DNA of 8,981 nt from Prevotella sp. (GCA_022732315.1 JAIJUV010000099.1:1-8981), one strand, 5' to 3'; shown: positions 1 through 7,610, counted from the first letter of the stretch. Notes: generated from the letters alone by a model not told the origin. Translations and numbers: made by a program.

Positions 1-106
1 TTATGTTTTGGGAATCCCAAAACGCCTCGCTCCACCATGAGGGCGGAGGAATTTTGCTCCCGACGGTCGCAGAAAGTGAGTGTACCAACTGTAAACAGTA
101 AATCGA
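1..106. other. Candidate oriT / mob-operon control region
   Basis: This is non-coding DNA immediately upstream of the MobC-like gene. It holds a perfect 9-bp inverted repeat around one central base (5-23), an imperfect one (25-33 with 41-49), a small palindrome CGAC-g-GTCG (61-69) and ACTGT-aa-ACAGT (88-99). In Bacteroides mobilizable elements the origin of transfer usually lies next to the mob genes and contains inverted repeats bound by the relaxase and its accessory protein, so an oriT is plausible here. No nick site can be identified by eye, and the repeats could instead be operators for autoregulation of the mob operon or a terminator for something further left. Confidence 0.4.
5..23. 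repeat. Perfect 9-bp inverted repeat
   Basis: GTTTTGGGA and TCCCAAAAC flank a single A at 14. It is the strongest palindrome in the region upstream of the mobilization genes and a candidate protein-binding site or hairpin of the transfer origin. There is no T-run after it on the + strand, so a terminator is less likely in that direction. Confidence 0.7.
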
Positions 107-520
107 ATGACAAGCATACAGGAACAGAACAAGAGAAAGGGCGGAAGACCGCCCACAGGCAGGGTTCGCAAGCTGTCGAAGTCTGTCACGGTGAAGTTCT
201 CAAAGCCAAGCTACGAGGCATTGAGACTGAGGGCGAGAAAAGCCAACCGCAAGTTGGCGGAGTACATACGTGAGTCCGCCTTGAACGGAGAGGTGGTCAG
301 CGGACACAACGCTGAGACGATAGCCATCGCCAAGAACCTCATCGGTATGGCGAACAACCTCAACCAACTTACCAAGCTGTCGCATCAGAGAGGTTTCCAT
401 GAGACCCATGTGTATGTGATGGACTTGTTGAGAAGATTGAAAGCAATTCTTGGCGAGTATCGCCAAGCAAGCTCCAAATCGAAGCCATGCGGAATAGGCA
501 GAAAGGAGGATACCACATGA
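107..520 (+). CDS. MobC-like mobilization accessory protein (relaxosome component)
   Basis: A 137-residue basic protein. Residues 1-22 are Lys/Arg/Gly-rich (KGGRPPTGR). Residues about 24-62 look like a ribbon-helix-helix DNA-binding unit (SVTVKFS strand, then two helices). Residues 80-95 (GMANNLNQLTKLSHQR) carry the NLNQL signature typical of the MobC family of plasmid and transposon mobilization proteins. Such proteins bind oriT, help open the DNA at the nick site and recruit the relaxase. The start at 107 is the first ATG that precedes the basic N-terminus; no clear Shine-Dalgarno is seen, as is common in Bacteroidetes. The stop codon overlaps the relaxase start as ATGA (517-520), indicating translational coupling. 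The length fits the family. The family call is by motif; which named Bacteroides protein it matches best is not determined. Confidence 0.85.
   Translation: MTSIQEQNKRKGGRPPTGRVRKLSKSVTVKFSKPSYEALRLRARKANRKLAEYIRESALNGEVVSGHNAETIAIAKNLIGMANNLNQLTKLSHQRGFHETHVYVMDLLRRLKAILGEYRQASSKSKPCGIGRKEDTT
501..510 (+). promoter_or_regulatory. Shine-Dalgarno that fixes the relaxase start
   Basis: GAAAGGAGGA lies 6 nt before the ATG at 517. It is the best ribosome-binding site in the window and favours 517 over the in-frame ATG at 487, which would place this site inside the coding sequence. Confidence 0.75.
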
Positions 521-1467
521 TAGGCAAGCTAAAGAAGGGCAGCTCTTTTGGCGGTTGCATCCGCTATGTGACAGGCAAGGACGAGGCGAAAATCCTTGCT
601 TCCGATGGTGTTCTGCTCGGCACGAATGCCGAGATGATGCAAAGTTTTGAGCTACAAAGGCTACTAAATCCAAGGATTAAGAAGCCTGTGGGACACATCG
701 CATTGAGCTTCAAGCCCGAGGATAAGCCACGTTTGCCTGATGAGTTCATGGCTAAGATAGCCCTTGAATACATGCAGATGATGGGCATCACCGATACCCA
801 ATTCATCATCGTTAGGCATCATAATACGGACAATCCACATTGCCATATCGTGTACAACCGTATCAATAATGAGGGTAAGCTCATATCGGACAGGAATGAT
901 TACAGACGTAATGAGCAAGTGACCAAGGCTCTAAAATCCAAGTATGGACTGACTTACGGAACGGATAAGAGCAAGACTAACACTCGCAAATTACGCAATG
1001 CGGAGCGTGCCAAATACGAGATTTACAATGCCATCAAGGATGCCTTGAAAGTCGCTGATAGCTGGCAAAAGTTCAAGAATGAACTTGCAAAACGAGGTAT
1101 TCTCTTGGAGTTTGTCTATAAGGACAAGGAGCGAACCAAGGTGCAAGGTATCCGTTTCAGCAAGGATGGATATAGCTTCAAGGGTACGCAGATTAGCCGA
1201 GACTATAGCTTTGGCAAACTGAATGCAAGGTTTGAGGGAACGGAGAACCATGTATCAGCAAAATCCAGCTCTACTCAACAATATGAGCAAGGTAGTCACA
1301 AGGACGAGCAGGTGCCATTCATGTCGGAGAGCAGTCAAGACCCATGGAACGGCATTTCTTCCATAGGACTTTTTGTTCCTGCCAACGCTCAGACCTTTGA
1401 GCCATTCCCAGAGGATGAATCAGCCAAGAAAAAAAAGAAGAAACGCAGAAGAGGCTTTAGCCTTTGA
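517..1467 (+). CDS. Relaxase / mobilization nuclease
   Basis: A 316-residue DNA strand transferase that would nick oriT and pilot the strand during conjugal mobilization. The N-terminus (GSSFGGCIRYVTG, about residues 8-20) holds Tyr17, a candidate catalytic tyrosine. PVGHIALSF (57-65) resembles motif II. HHNTDNPHCH (101-110) is the metal-binding three-histidine motif of the relaxase/mobilization nuclease domain, and all histidines are present. Residues 145-240 are a charged helical region. The C-terminus ends in a run of Lys/Arg (about 304-312) that probably helps DNA binding. The start at 517 is chosen for the strong ribosome-binding site and the ATGA overlap with the upstream gene. No frameshift or truncation is seen. 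It most resembles relaxases of Bacteroides mobilizable transposons; the exact MOB subfamily would need a profile search. Confidence 0.94.
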   Translation: MIGKLKKGSSFGGCIRYVTGKDEAKILASDGVLLGTNAEMMQSFELQRLLNPRIKKPVGHIALSFKPEDKPRLPDEFMAKIALEYMQMMGITDTQFIIVRHHNTDNPHCHIVYNRINNEGKLISDRNDYRRNEQVTKALKSKYGLTYGTDKSKTNTRKLRNAERAKYEIYNAIKDALKVADSWQKFKNELAKRGILLEFVYKDKERTKVQGIRFSKDGYSFKGTQISRDYSFGKLNARFEGTENHVSAKSSSTQQYEQGSHKDEQVPFMSESSQDPWNGISSIGLFVPANAQTFEPFPEDESAKKKKKKRRRGFSL

Positions 1468-2252
1468 TGCAAGTTACAAACCATTCAAACAACAAAAGAA
1501 ATATGAAAGAAGAAATGTTGGAAGCCATCTACGGCACAGTTGAGAGATTGGAGCAGAAAGTTGATGAACTTTCTGCTTCACCAAAGAACGCAGGAGCGGA
1601 AACAGTTCTCAGCCCTGCAAGTATTGACACAAGCAAACTTGAAAAAGCCATCCTTTCTGTATCTGCAAAAGAAGAGGAAACTATTGGAAAAATGGCAAAA
1701 TTAAGAGAGGCTATCTGCATCTTTACCGACCTTACCAAGAAAGAAGCAAGCAAAGATGAACTGCGAAGCAAACTCTTGTTTGATACCATTAATCAGGTGA
1801 AACAAGAGCTGAATGCCACATCAAAAAATGTGCAGGACAAACTTCATGCAATGGGTAATACACCTCAAAAGAAGATTGTAACCCATCGCTTCGAGCCAAC
1901 TTCAAAGTATGTTCTACTTTTCATTGGTGGCTTGGCTCTATCTCTTGTCATATCCATTTGGGGCAATCTAACCCAATGGCGAGAACACCAAGATTGGGAG
2001 GAGGCAGACTTGAAGTATCGAGCATTGCGAATGGTACTGCCATCTGACGACCCGAATATTCGTTATATCGAAAAGTACTTCTCAGTACAACGTGATGATG
2101 ATGTTATCAATAATGTTAGAAATCGTGTCGCAGTTTATGAGGATTCTATTCGCAGACACCATGAAATGGTTGAAATGGCTGCTTACAAAGATAGTGTTGC
2201 GAAAAAGCTATCACACGAAGCAGATGAAATTCGGAAAACTATTGTAAAATAA
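1467..2252 (+). CDS. Coiled-coil membrane protein of the mobilization operon, function unknown
   Basis: A 261-residue protein of unknown function. The ATG at 1467 overlaps the relaxase stop as TGATG, so translation is probably coupled. An alternative ATG at 1503 begins MKEEML, follows an A-rich stretch and is also plausible. Residues 15-37 and 66-130 are charged, heptad-like helices, probably coiled coil. One hydrophobic segment (about 147-167, VLLFIGGLALSLVISIWGNL) should span the inner membrane. It is followed by a Trp-rich stretch (WREHQDWEE) and a helical, charged C-terminal region. A third mob gene with a membrane anchor could tether the relaxosome to the membrane or to a host conjugation apparatus; this is inference from position only. 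No enzymatic motif is visible. Confidence 0.78.
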   Translation: MQVTNHSNNKRNMKEEMLEAIYGTVERLEQKVDELSASPKNAGAETVLSPASIDTSKLEKAILSVSAKEEETIGKMAKLREAICIFTDLTKKEASKDELRSKLLFDTINQVKQELNATSKNVQDKLHAMGNTPQKKIVTHRFEPTSKYVLLFIGGLALSLVISIWGNLTQWREHQDWEEADLKYRALRMVLPSDDPNIRYIEKYFSVQRDDDVINNVRNRVAVYEDSIRRHHEMVEMAAYKDSVAKKLSHEADEIRKTIVK

Positions 2253-2264
2253 GATTATAGATAA

Positions 2265-2300
2265 GGGTTGTGTAAGAGGAAATATCCACATACACAACCC
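2265..2300. terminator. Bidirectional hairpin terminator between convergent operons
   Basis: A perfect 10-bp inverted repeat, GGGTTGTGTA (2265-2274) and TACACAACCC (2291-2300), encloses a 16-nt loop. It lies between the stop of the mob operon (2252) and the stop of the minus-strand cassette (2339). On the minus strand it is followed by a T-rich tract (complement of 2243-2264). On the + strand the following tract is only moderately T-rich. It is well placed to end both transcripts. Confidence 0.65.
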
Positions 2301-2338
2301 CATTTCAATAATTTGCACCACTCTAATATCAGATGCCA

Positions 2339-3556
2339 TCAATGCCTGTCACCACCAATAATCTTGTTCCCTATCAGCAATTCAAATGAATACCATCGTG
2401 AACTGCTCAAATAACTACTTAGGTATATGGATGATGAATGATGTCCTTTTTCCACATTAAAGGTTGTGGAATTAGAATAGGAATAATTACCATCAAACGC
2501 TCTTACTCCCAATGTAACAGTCTTTTCGTAATACCCATAATACTCAAATGACAAATAGCCAGAATTGAAGTTGAATGATGTACTTTTAATAAATAATGGT
2601 TGCTGTTCCATATAGATATTCTTCAACGTATTCAATTCCGTTTCTGCCTCTTCACGCTTACTTTGTTCCAATGATAAAGAGGACTCTAAGTTACTAATAT
2701 TTCCGTTTAGAACTGTTATGTCTGAATTTAGTTTTTGGATAGTTTTGCCTTTTTGAACGTTTTCGTTTTGAGACTGTTCAAGTGTTTGTTGAGTACTGTT
2801 CAAAGTATCATTTAGAAAGAACAGACCAATGCCACAAAATACTACTATCAAGCACAAAATAATAACATTTTTGTACTGCTTCTTTTGCTTGTTCAGTTTG
2901 TCATATTGGGTCTTTAACTTACCATATTCGGAAGACAACTCGTCTTTTTCTTTGTGTAACTTTCTAATGATACCTTTATAGCCAGAAAGCGAAGCAGTGT
3001 TGTATTCTTTATCCTTCGCCACATAAGTGTAGGCGTATCTGTATGAAGCATCAATGATGGTATCATTGGAATCACTATATGCAAAGACCTTCTTCTCTGT
3101 ATTGGATATAGAATAATTGACAGGTGGAAGAGATTTTGTATAAGAATCCATTCCGTCTATCCCATTTCTAATGATAGCTGTGACAGCATTCACTTCTTGC
3201 AATTTATTGGCAAGGCTATTTGTTGTCGATACGATGTCACCTTGTTCGTTAAATGCGATGATATCCCCACGAGACACCATTTCGGCAATGGCATTTTCAA
3301 ATACAGTGAACAAGTTGCTTACATTGGTAAGCATCATGCCATTGAGAAGTACACAAAAACCTATGTATTGTGAATATTTATCCAATTGACGGATATAGCC
3401 ATAATACATAAGTTCTTTATCTCTGTGTATCACGATTTGGGACTTAGACCTTGCTTGTGCAAAGAAATTTTGATATATTTCCTTTGCATAATTGTCTGGA
3501 TATTGCGTATATCCATTGTCAAAAGCCCCAAATATGTATATAGAACTATTTACCAT
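2339..3556 (-). CDS. Single-TM coiled-coil receptor-like protein with C-terminal beta-rich domain (unrecognised)
   Basis: A 405-residue protein and the last gene of the five-gene cassette. Residues 1-190 form a globular, probably cytosolic domain opening with IYIFGAFDNGY and containing YIGFCVLLNG (64-73). Residues about 197-229 are a Lys-rich coiled coil. Residues 230-249 are a hydrophobic TM helix, with the positive charges before it placing the N-terminus in the cytoplasm. Residues 250-315 are a second coiled coil, periplasmic by that topology. Residues 320-405 are rich in Tyr/Ser/Phe and beta-strand-like, suggesting a small beta-sandwich. The start codon overlaps the protease stop as TAATG (3554-3558), so translation is coupled. 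The layout closely mirrors the product of 4099-5568. No family is recognised with certainty; a sensor or scaffold that links periplasm to cytosol is inference. Confidence 0.85.
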   Translation of the reverse strand: MVNSSIYIFGAFDNGYTQYPDNYAKEIYQNFFAQARSKSQIVIHRDKELMYYGYIRQLDKYSQYIGFCVLLNGMMLTNVSNLFTVFENAIAEMVSRGDIIAFNEQGDIVSTTNSLANKLQEVNAVTAIIRNGIDGMDSYTKSLPPVNYSISNTEKKVFAYSDSNDTIIDASYRYAYTYVAKDKEYNTASLSGYKGIIRKLHKEKDELSSEYGKLKTQYDKLNKQKKQYKNVIILCLIVVFCGIGLFFLNDTLNSTQQTLEQSQNENVQKGKTIQKLNSDITVLNGNISNLESSLSLEQSKREEAETELNTLKNIYMEQQPLFIKSTSFNFNSGYLSFEYYGYYEKTVTLGVRAFDGNYSYSNSTTFNVEKGHHSSSIYLSSYLSSSRWYSFELLIGNKIIGGDRH

Positions 3557-4092
3557 TATTTCAACTTAAAGATTAAGGCTTCTTGCTCATTATCAATTTT
3601 GATGGTAGCAAGTCTGTCTAAAATTTCGTTTCCAAGCAAAAGCGGAGCGTTGATGTTGTTTGATACAGTGGCTTGCACGTTAGGACATAGGATTTGGTCA
3701 TTGATAACAACCTCCTTTAGGTTCACTACCATGTTTTCTACAACACTTCCGTCTGCTATTTGCGATTGAGCTGTTCCAAGTATGTCTTCTTGGGTCAATT
3801 TGCCTTTTTGATAGAGATAGTTTGCCTCTGCAACCGAAATAAGTGCTCCAGAGCAACCTGTGTCGAATATCATTTCAAATCCAACTCCATTAACCTTTAC
3901 TTGAACGTATTTCACACCGTTCTCGTTTCGGAAAGGAACAACAATCTCATCTCCGCTTTGTGCATAAGATGAATCATCTGTTTCTTCCGAAACGTTCTCT
4001 GTTTCTACGTATATAGGCTTTTTCTTATCACCACCACACGAGATGAGTGTAGTGGTGATGAAAAAGCCTAAAATGAACTTGATAATCTTCAT
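3556..4092 (-). CDS. Lipoprotein retropepsin-like aspartyl protease
   Basis: A 178-residue protein. A signal peptide (MKIIKFILGFFITTTLISC) ends in the lipobox L16-I-S-C19, so it should be a lipoprotein facing the periplasm or the surface. Residues 20-50 are a charged linker. The protease domain follows: IFDTGCSGALIS (75-86) carries the catalytic Asp77-Thr-Gly, and APLLLGNEIL (149-158) matches the LLG signature that closes the clan AA (retropepsin/gag-type) fold. A single D-T-G motif and the short length imply that it works as a homodimer. The residues after Cys19 (GGDKKK) do not look like the acidic surface-export signals described for some Bacteroidetes lipoproteins, so a periplasmic position is favoured (inference). 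It lies between two receptor-like genes, 6 nt after one and overlapping the other by one base, so their periplasmic domains are candidate substrates. Confidence 0.9.
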   Translation of the reverse strand: MKIIKFILGFFITTTLISCGGDKKKPIYVETENVSEETDDSSYAQSGDEIVVPFRNENGVKYVQVKVNGVGFEMIFDTGCSGALISVAEANYLYQKGKLTQEDILGTAQSQIADGSVVENMVVNLKEVVINDQILCPNVQATVSNNINAPLLLGNEILDRLATIKIDNEQEALIFKLK

Positions 4093-4098
4093 GTCATT

Positions 4099-5568
4099 TT
4101 AATTTGATGTTATAATCAAAGAACGGCTTACGCTTTCTCCATCCTTATTTTGATAGCTAAGAGTAACTTGGTCGGATTCCGGGACAAACGTAACTTTCGT
4201 CCCATTGTCTGCACCAACAATATGTCCTCCTTTTATGCTCCATTTACAACCTTCATTAGTTGAAGGATTCTTGACAGTAGCACTATAATGGGTGCCTAAT
4301 TGTAAGAATTTTGCTTTTCTCTCATTGTAATTATTGACATCAATTGAGACCTCATTTGGAGTATTGGACGTAGTTCTTCCTGTGCCGAAAGTTTCTTGTA
4401 CAATATCTTTTGTTTCATCGTTACCTTCTGTGGAAGGAAGTTGGTTCTTCAACTCTTCATTTTCCTCTTTCAATATAGAGATAGAGTCTTGCAAGCTCTC
4501 AAATGTATCATTGGATTTATTCCCATTTGGTGATACCTTAAACATGAGTAAAATCACTACGATGAGGACTAAGAGAAGTATGCCCAGATTTACCAAAGGT
4601 ATTAATCCTTTTGGAGAGAAAGGACTTCCTTTTCTCTGCTTGGTGTTTTCTTCACGTCCATGCACTCTTTGATTTCCCAAGATATTCGCAAGCTCAATGA
4701 TTGGTGCTTTGATAAGGTTGATGTTTTTTATAGCCTTTTGGGTTTGCCCAATCTGATTAATCTGATTCTCCAAGTTTGTAATTGCAGAATCTTTTTGTGC
4801 GATGATTTTATCTCTATGAGCAATAGCCTCTTGTAGCTTTGTGCATTCTCTTTGTACCGATGTCAAAGAGTCGTTAAGAGAACGATTTGTTTGTTCTTTG
4901 GCATTAATCTCTGCACTATATCTTTCTTCATATTGTTGTTTAACAGATTGAAGTTTAGAATCATATTGCTGAGCCATTCCCTTTTCTCTGACTGTTGGAT
5001 AGTATGGAGAAAGGGCAATCTTTCCATATTGTTTTACCGTTGCTTCTACATCATTGGCTGTTATTTCATAAAGATTACCAGTTGGGAGACTTCCACCACC
5101 AAAGGCAAAGCCACCCAAGCCACAAACGCTCTCGTTAGTGAGTGTGGATTGGAGAAGTTGCCAAATGGCTTCTTTTATATTGCCCATCATTTCAGATGCG
5201 CTGACAAAGTCTGCTATAATGTATTTGTAGTTCCCGTTTTGAACTTTCAATATCTTATTCAGAACATGAGCAGTAAATACAGTATCCAATATTTTGTAGA
5301 TACCTATAAAATCTTTACAGTACGCATCAAATCTGATAGAGACTCCAAAGTAAGAACCCTCACGTCCATCACTGCCGATAACGTTTTGATAGACCAAGTA
5401 ATTGTAATAACAATAGGTCTTACCATTTGACGAGCGTGTTTGTATAAGGTACTTCACAGCTTCGGAGTTGCTCTGACCATAGAAATTACCAAAGTAATTG
5501 CGGTCTTCCTCCTTGCCCCAAAAGCTCTGCCCATTGGGTACTCCGTGAACAAAAATTTCTATATCCAT
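4099..5568 (-). CDS. Single-TM coiled-coil protein with GTPase-associated-like N-terminal domain and Ig-like C-terminus
   Basis: A 489-residue protein. Residues 1-190 form a globular domain starting IEIFVHGVPNGQSFWG, with GSYFGVSIRF (71-80) and a Gly-rich patch GLGGFAFGGG (150-159). This loosely recalls the N-terminal domains of bacterial GTPase-associated proteins (GAP1 type), but by impression only. Residues about 197-285 are a long coiled coil. A basic stretch (301-320) precedes a TM helix at 321-344, so the N-terminus is cytosolic. Residues 352-378 are a short periplasmic coiled coil. Residues about 405-489 are strand-rich with CKWSIKGG and VTLSYQNKDG, like an Ig/PKD-type domain. It starts 3 nt after the GTPase stop, with AAGAGG upstream as a ribosome-binding site. 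A partner or effector of the GTPase is the most economical reading (inference). Confidence 0.87.
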   Translation of the reverse strand: MDIEIFVHGVPNGQSFWGKEEDRNYFGNFYGQSNSEAVKYLIQTRSSNGKTYCYYNYLVYQNVIGSDGREGSYFGVSIRFDAYCKDFIGIYKILDTVFTAHVLNKILKVQNGNYKYIIADFVSASEMMGNIKEAIWQLLQSTLTNESVCGLGGFAFGGGSLPTGNLYEITANDVEATVKQYGKIALSPYYPTVREKGMAQQYDSKLQSVKQQYEERYSAEINAKEQTNRSLNDSLTSVQRECTKLQEAIAHRDKIIAQKDSAITNLENQINQIGQTQKAIKNINLIKAPIIELANILGNQRVHGREENTKQRKGSPFSPKGLIPLVNLGILLLVLIVVILLMFKVSPNGNKSNDTFESLQDSISILKEENEELKNQLPSTEGNDETKDIVQETFGTGRTTSNTPNEVSIDVNNYNERKAKFLQLGTHYSATVKNPSTNEGCKWSIKGGHIVGADNGTKVTFVPESDQVTLSYQNKDGESVSRSLIITSN

Positions 5569-5571
5569 ATT

Positions 5572-6537
5572 TTAACCTCTTATGCGTTTTAGTATAAAAT
5601 TCCACAAGTTTCTTGGATAAGCATCTGGACCTTGCTCAAAAGTAAGCGTACCATCCGAGGCTTCTGAAAAGTCGCCTGTTTGAAAAGCCACAAAGTCAAA
5701 ATTGTATGGTTTCCAAAATCGGGTGATAGGATTTACATTCATAAATGGAGCAAATATGCCTGGGTATAAGAACTCCGTATGTTGCAAAGCTTGACTGTAT
5801 CTGATATTGCCTGGACTTATCACATATGGGGTCGCATCAATTTTATTGAATATAAACATAACTTTGTCTTTCGCAGCTATGCGTGTCTTCAACTTGGTGA
5901 GTTTGACGGCATATTGTCGACGAGCTTCCACGTCCATTCGCTTGTTTGTATTGTCTGGTTCGACCATGATAGCCCAAATCTTTCTGTTAGAACTGCTGAT
6001 AATCGCATTGACATACTTAGGAAAACTTGCCTGTGGCTTTTCTGGGGAGAAATAATACTCTCCTGGACCTTCAAGTATTTGGCACAAAGGCTTGCCATCA
6101 CGTAACACTTGCACAAGCATAAAGTTTATCTTGCTTGTTGACTTTGCTGCATCCTCACTTCCTATCATAGAATCGAAGTTGGCACACATGTCGCTATAGT
6201 TCTTGTCGTAGGTCGGTCTGAATGACGTTACAGGCTCTATGGTGTAGCCTTTTCCTTGCAAGTATCGCGTCAGACGAATCAAAGTCATTGTTTTTCCACA
6301 CGCAGGAGGTCCGAAGAAAACCACTAAAGGGGTTTTGTAATCGGCAATAGTTACCTTTATTTTATTAGCATCGTTCAGTTCCTCCGAACTCATGCCCGCT
6401 TCATTTACTTGCACGTTTGGTGCAGAAGCATCTACCGTTGAAGTATCAGCCTCTTCTGGAATCTCATTAGTAGTTGTTCCCTCAGAGATTGGAGTAGCTA
6501 CATTTTCCGTGCTACCTCCTAAATTCATTTCTGCCAT
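5572..6537 (-). CDS. P-loop GTPase, TRAFAC-like, with disordered N-terminus
   Basis: A 321-residue soluble protein. Residues 1-60 are low-complexity, rich in Glu, Thr, Ser and Asn, and probably disordered. Residues 71-83 form a strand plus Walker A loop, with GPPACGKT at 76-83. QILEGPGEYYF (153-163) sits where the switch II D-x-x-G is expected, but with Glu in place of Asp. IFNKID (229-234) is the G4 motif N-K-x-D, which gives guanine specificity. VAFQTGD (283-289) may hold G5. There is no TM segment. The single G domain with N-K-x-D supports GTP rather than ATP use. It lies 11 nt after the four-TM gene and 3 nt before the coiled-coil/TM partner. Its role is probably a nucleotide-dependent switch for the membrane complex encoded around it. 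The exact GTPase family is not determined. Confidence 0.88.
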   Translation of the reverse strand: MAEMNLGGSTENVATPISEGTTTNEIPEEADTSTVDASAPNVQVNEAGMSSEELNDANKIKVTIADYKTPLVVFFGPPACGKTMTLIRLTRYLQGKGYTIEPVTSFRPTYDKNYSDMCANFDSMIGSEDAAKSTSKINFMLVQVLRDGKPLCQILEGPGEYYFSPEKPQASFPKYVNAIISSSNRKIWAIMVEPDNTNKRMDVEARRQYAVKLTKLKTRIAAKDKVMFIFNKIDATPYVISPGNIRYSQALQHTEFLYPGIFAPFMNVNPITRFWKPYNFDFVAFQTGDFSEASDGTLTFEQGPDAYPRNLWNFILKRIRG

Positions 6538-6548
6538 ATTTCTTATTT

Positions 6549-7607
6549 TTAAATTTCTCTTTTCTTAAATGCTAAATCAAAGAAGATAAATGCTGCTATA
6601 TCTACCAAAATAGAAATGATAATCCAGAACATGAAACCATGTCCTGCATATTCACCAGCCATGAAGTCCTCCCATACATCGAATACGCTTATCATGCGTT
6701 TTACTTTTGTTACAGGATTGTCGGCGGTATAGTTTGTCTCGTCTGTCTTAGAAGAAAAGTTTACAAAGTCACTATTCTTTTTAACAGTGTTATATGCCGT
6801 ATTGAGTTTGTCACAAACATCTTCAATGTCTTCTGCATCATTGAGATTGATAGTTTTATCCCCAATATATTTTTTCACCAAAGCCAAGTTCTCGTCATCT
6901 CGTTTTACCTCTTTTATATTGTCAGAGTTTGGCGACAGAATGTGCGCCATTATATTGGTTGCACGGTTTTCTGCCAGAATGTAGATTTTCGTGCGATATG
7001 CATCGCATAGTTTATCACGGTCTTGTTTAGAAGTCCCCTTATAGCTTAAAGGTTCAACTTTATCAACTCCCAAAAGTGTAGCAAACTTACGCAATATCTC
7101 TTTTGACTTAGGTCCAAATCCTGGGTTTACTTCGTTCTTGATTTCAGCTTCTAATTCGCCCAAAAGAACATCTACTTTGTTTTTAAGTTCATTGACTTTT
7201 ACCGTAGCCTGTGTTTTGTTGTTTGTGTTGTTCTTTATTTGACTCAAATATCCTCTTGTTGTAGATATGTCTGTATTCACCTTGTCGTTTATCACTGTGC
7301 GATAAAAGAAAGTATGAGTATTAGTTGGCATACTACAAATCAACCAAAAGATAAGAACAATCACAATACCCCCTACCAAACGCAGACCACGTTTTTCAAG
7401 ATAGATATTTTGATTGAGACTATCGACAATCATCTTTGTTCCCAAAGATGCAATAATGAAAAATCCGACAGTTACAACCCAACACATAGCTAAAGGCCAT
7501 GATGATAACAATAAGTGTAGGGATTCTGCTGTCGCCCAACAACTGACGGCTGCAAAAGCTATAAATGCAACCATCCAAATCAATTTTAAATAATTTTTCT
7601 GTTCCAT
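6549..7607 (-). CDS. Four-TM membrane protein with large periplasmic domain (unrecognised)
   Basis: A 352-residue protein and the first gene of the cassette. TM helices lie at about 8-27, 36-56, 76-93 and 323-345. By the positive-inside rule (EKRG before TM3, KKRE at the end) both termini are cytosolic, and residues about 95-322 form one large periplasmic domain. That domain is helical and charged, with a possible short coiled coil at 132-160. No enzyme motif is seen. The frame is open up to 7721, but I start at the ATG at 7607: the 38 codons upstream are Cys/Arg-rich, unlike a membrane-protein N-terminus, and they overlap the inverted-repeat nest. No clear ribosome-binding site precedes either start. 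It may be the sensor or platform of the GTPase system (inference). Confidence 0.85.
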   Translation of the reverse strand: MEQKNYLKLIWMVAFIAFAAVSCWATAESLHLLLSSWPLAMCWVVTVGFFIIASLGTKMIVDSLNQNIYLEKRGLRLVGGIVIVLIFWLICSMPTNTHTFFYRTVINDKVNTDISTTRGYLSQIKNNTNNKTQATVKVNELKNKVDVLLGELEAEIKNEVNPGFGPKSKEILRKFATLLGVDKVEPLSYKGTSKQDRDKLCDAYRTKIYILAENRATNIMAHILSPNSDNIKEVKRDDENLALVKKYIGDKTINLNDAEDIEDVCDKLNTAYNTVKKNSDFVNFSSKTDETNYTADNPVTKVKRMISVFDVWEDFMAGEYAGHGFMFWIIISILVDIAAFIFFDLAFKKREI

Positions 7608-7610
7608 CGT

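Noticed and set aside
487..516. Relaxase start at the ATG at 487.
   Set aside because: The strong AGGAGG and the ATGA overlap point to 517, and the relaxase domain begins directly there.
1429..1467. A AAA AAG heptamer (1431-1437) in the relaxase zero frame, suggesting programmed -1 frameshifting into the next gene.
   Set aside because: The -1 frame meets TAG at 1458-1460 before the next gene's start, so no fusion would be made. The A-run simply encodes the Lys-rich tail.
4852..5430. A 192-codon + strand frame opposite the coiled-coil/TM gene.
   Set aside because: It is the antisense shadow of a long, well-structured minus-strand gene and has Cys/Phe/Ile-rich composition without a ribosome-binding site.
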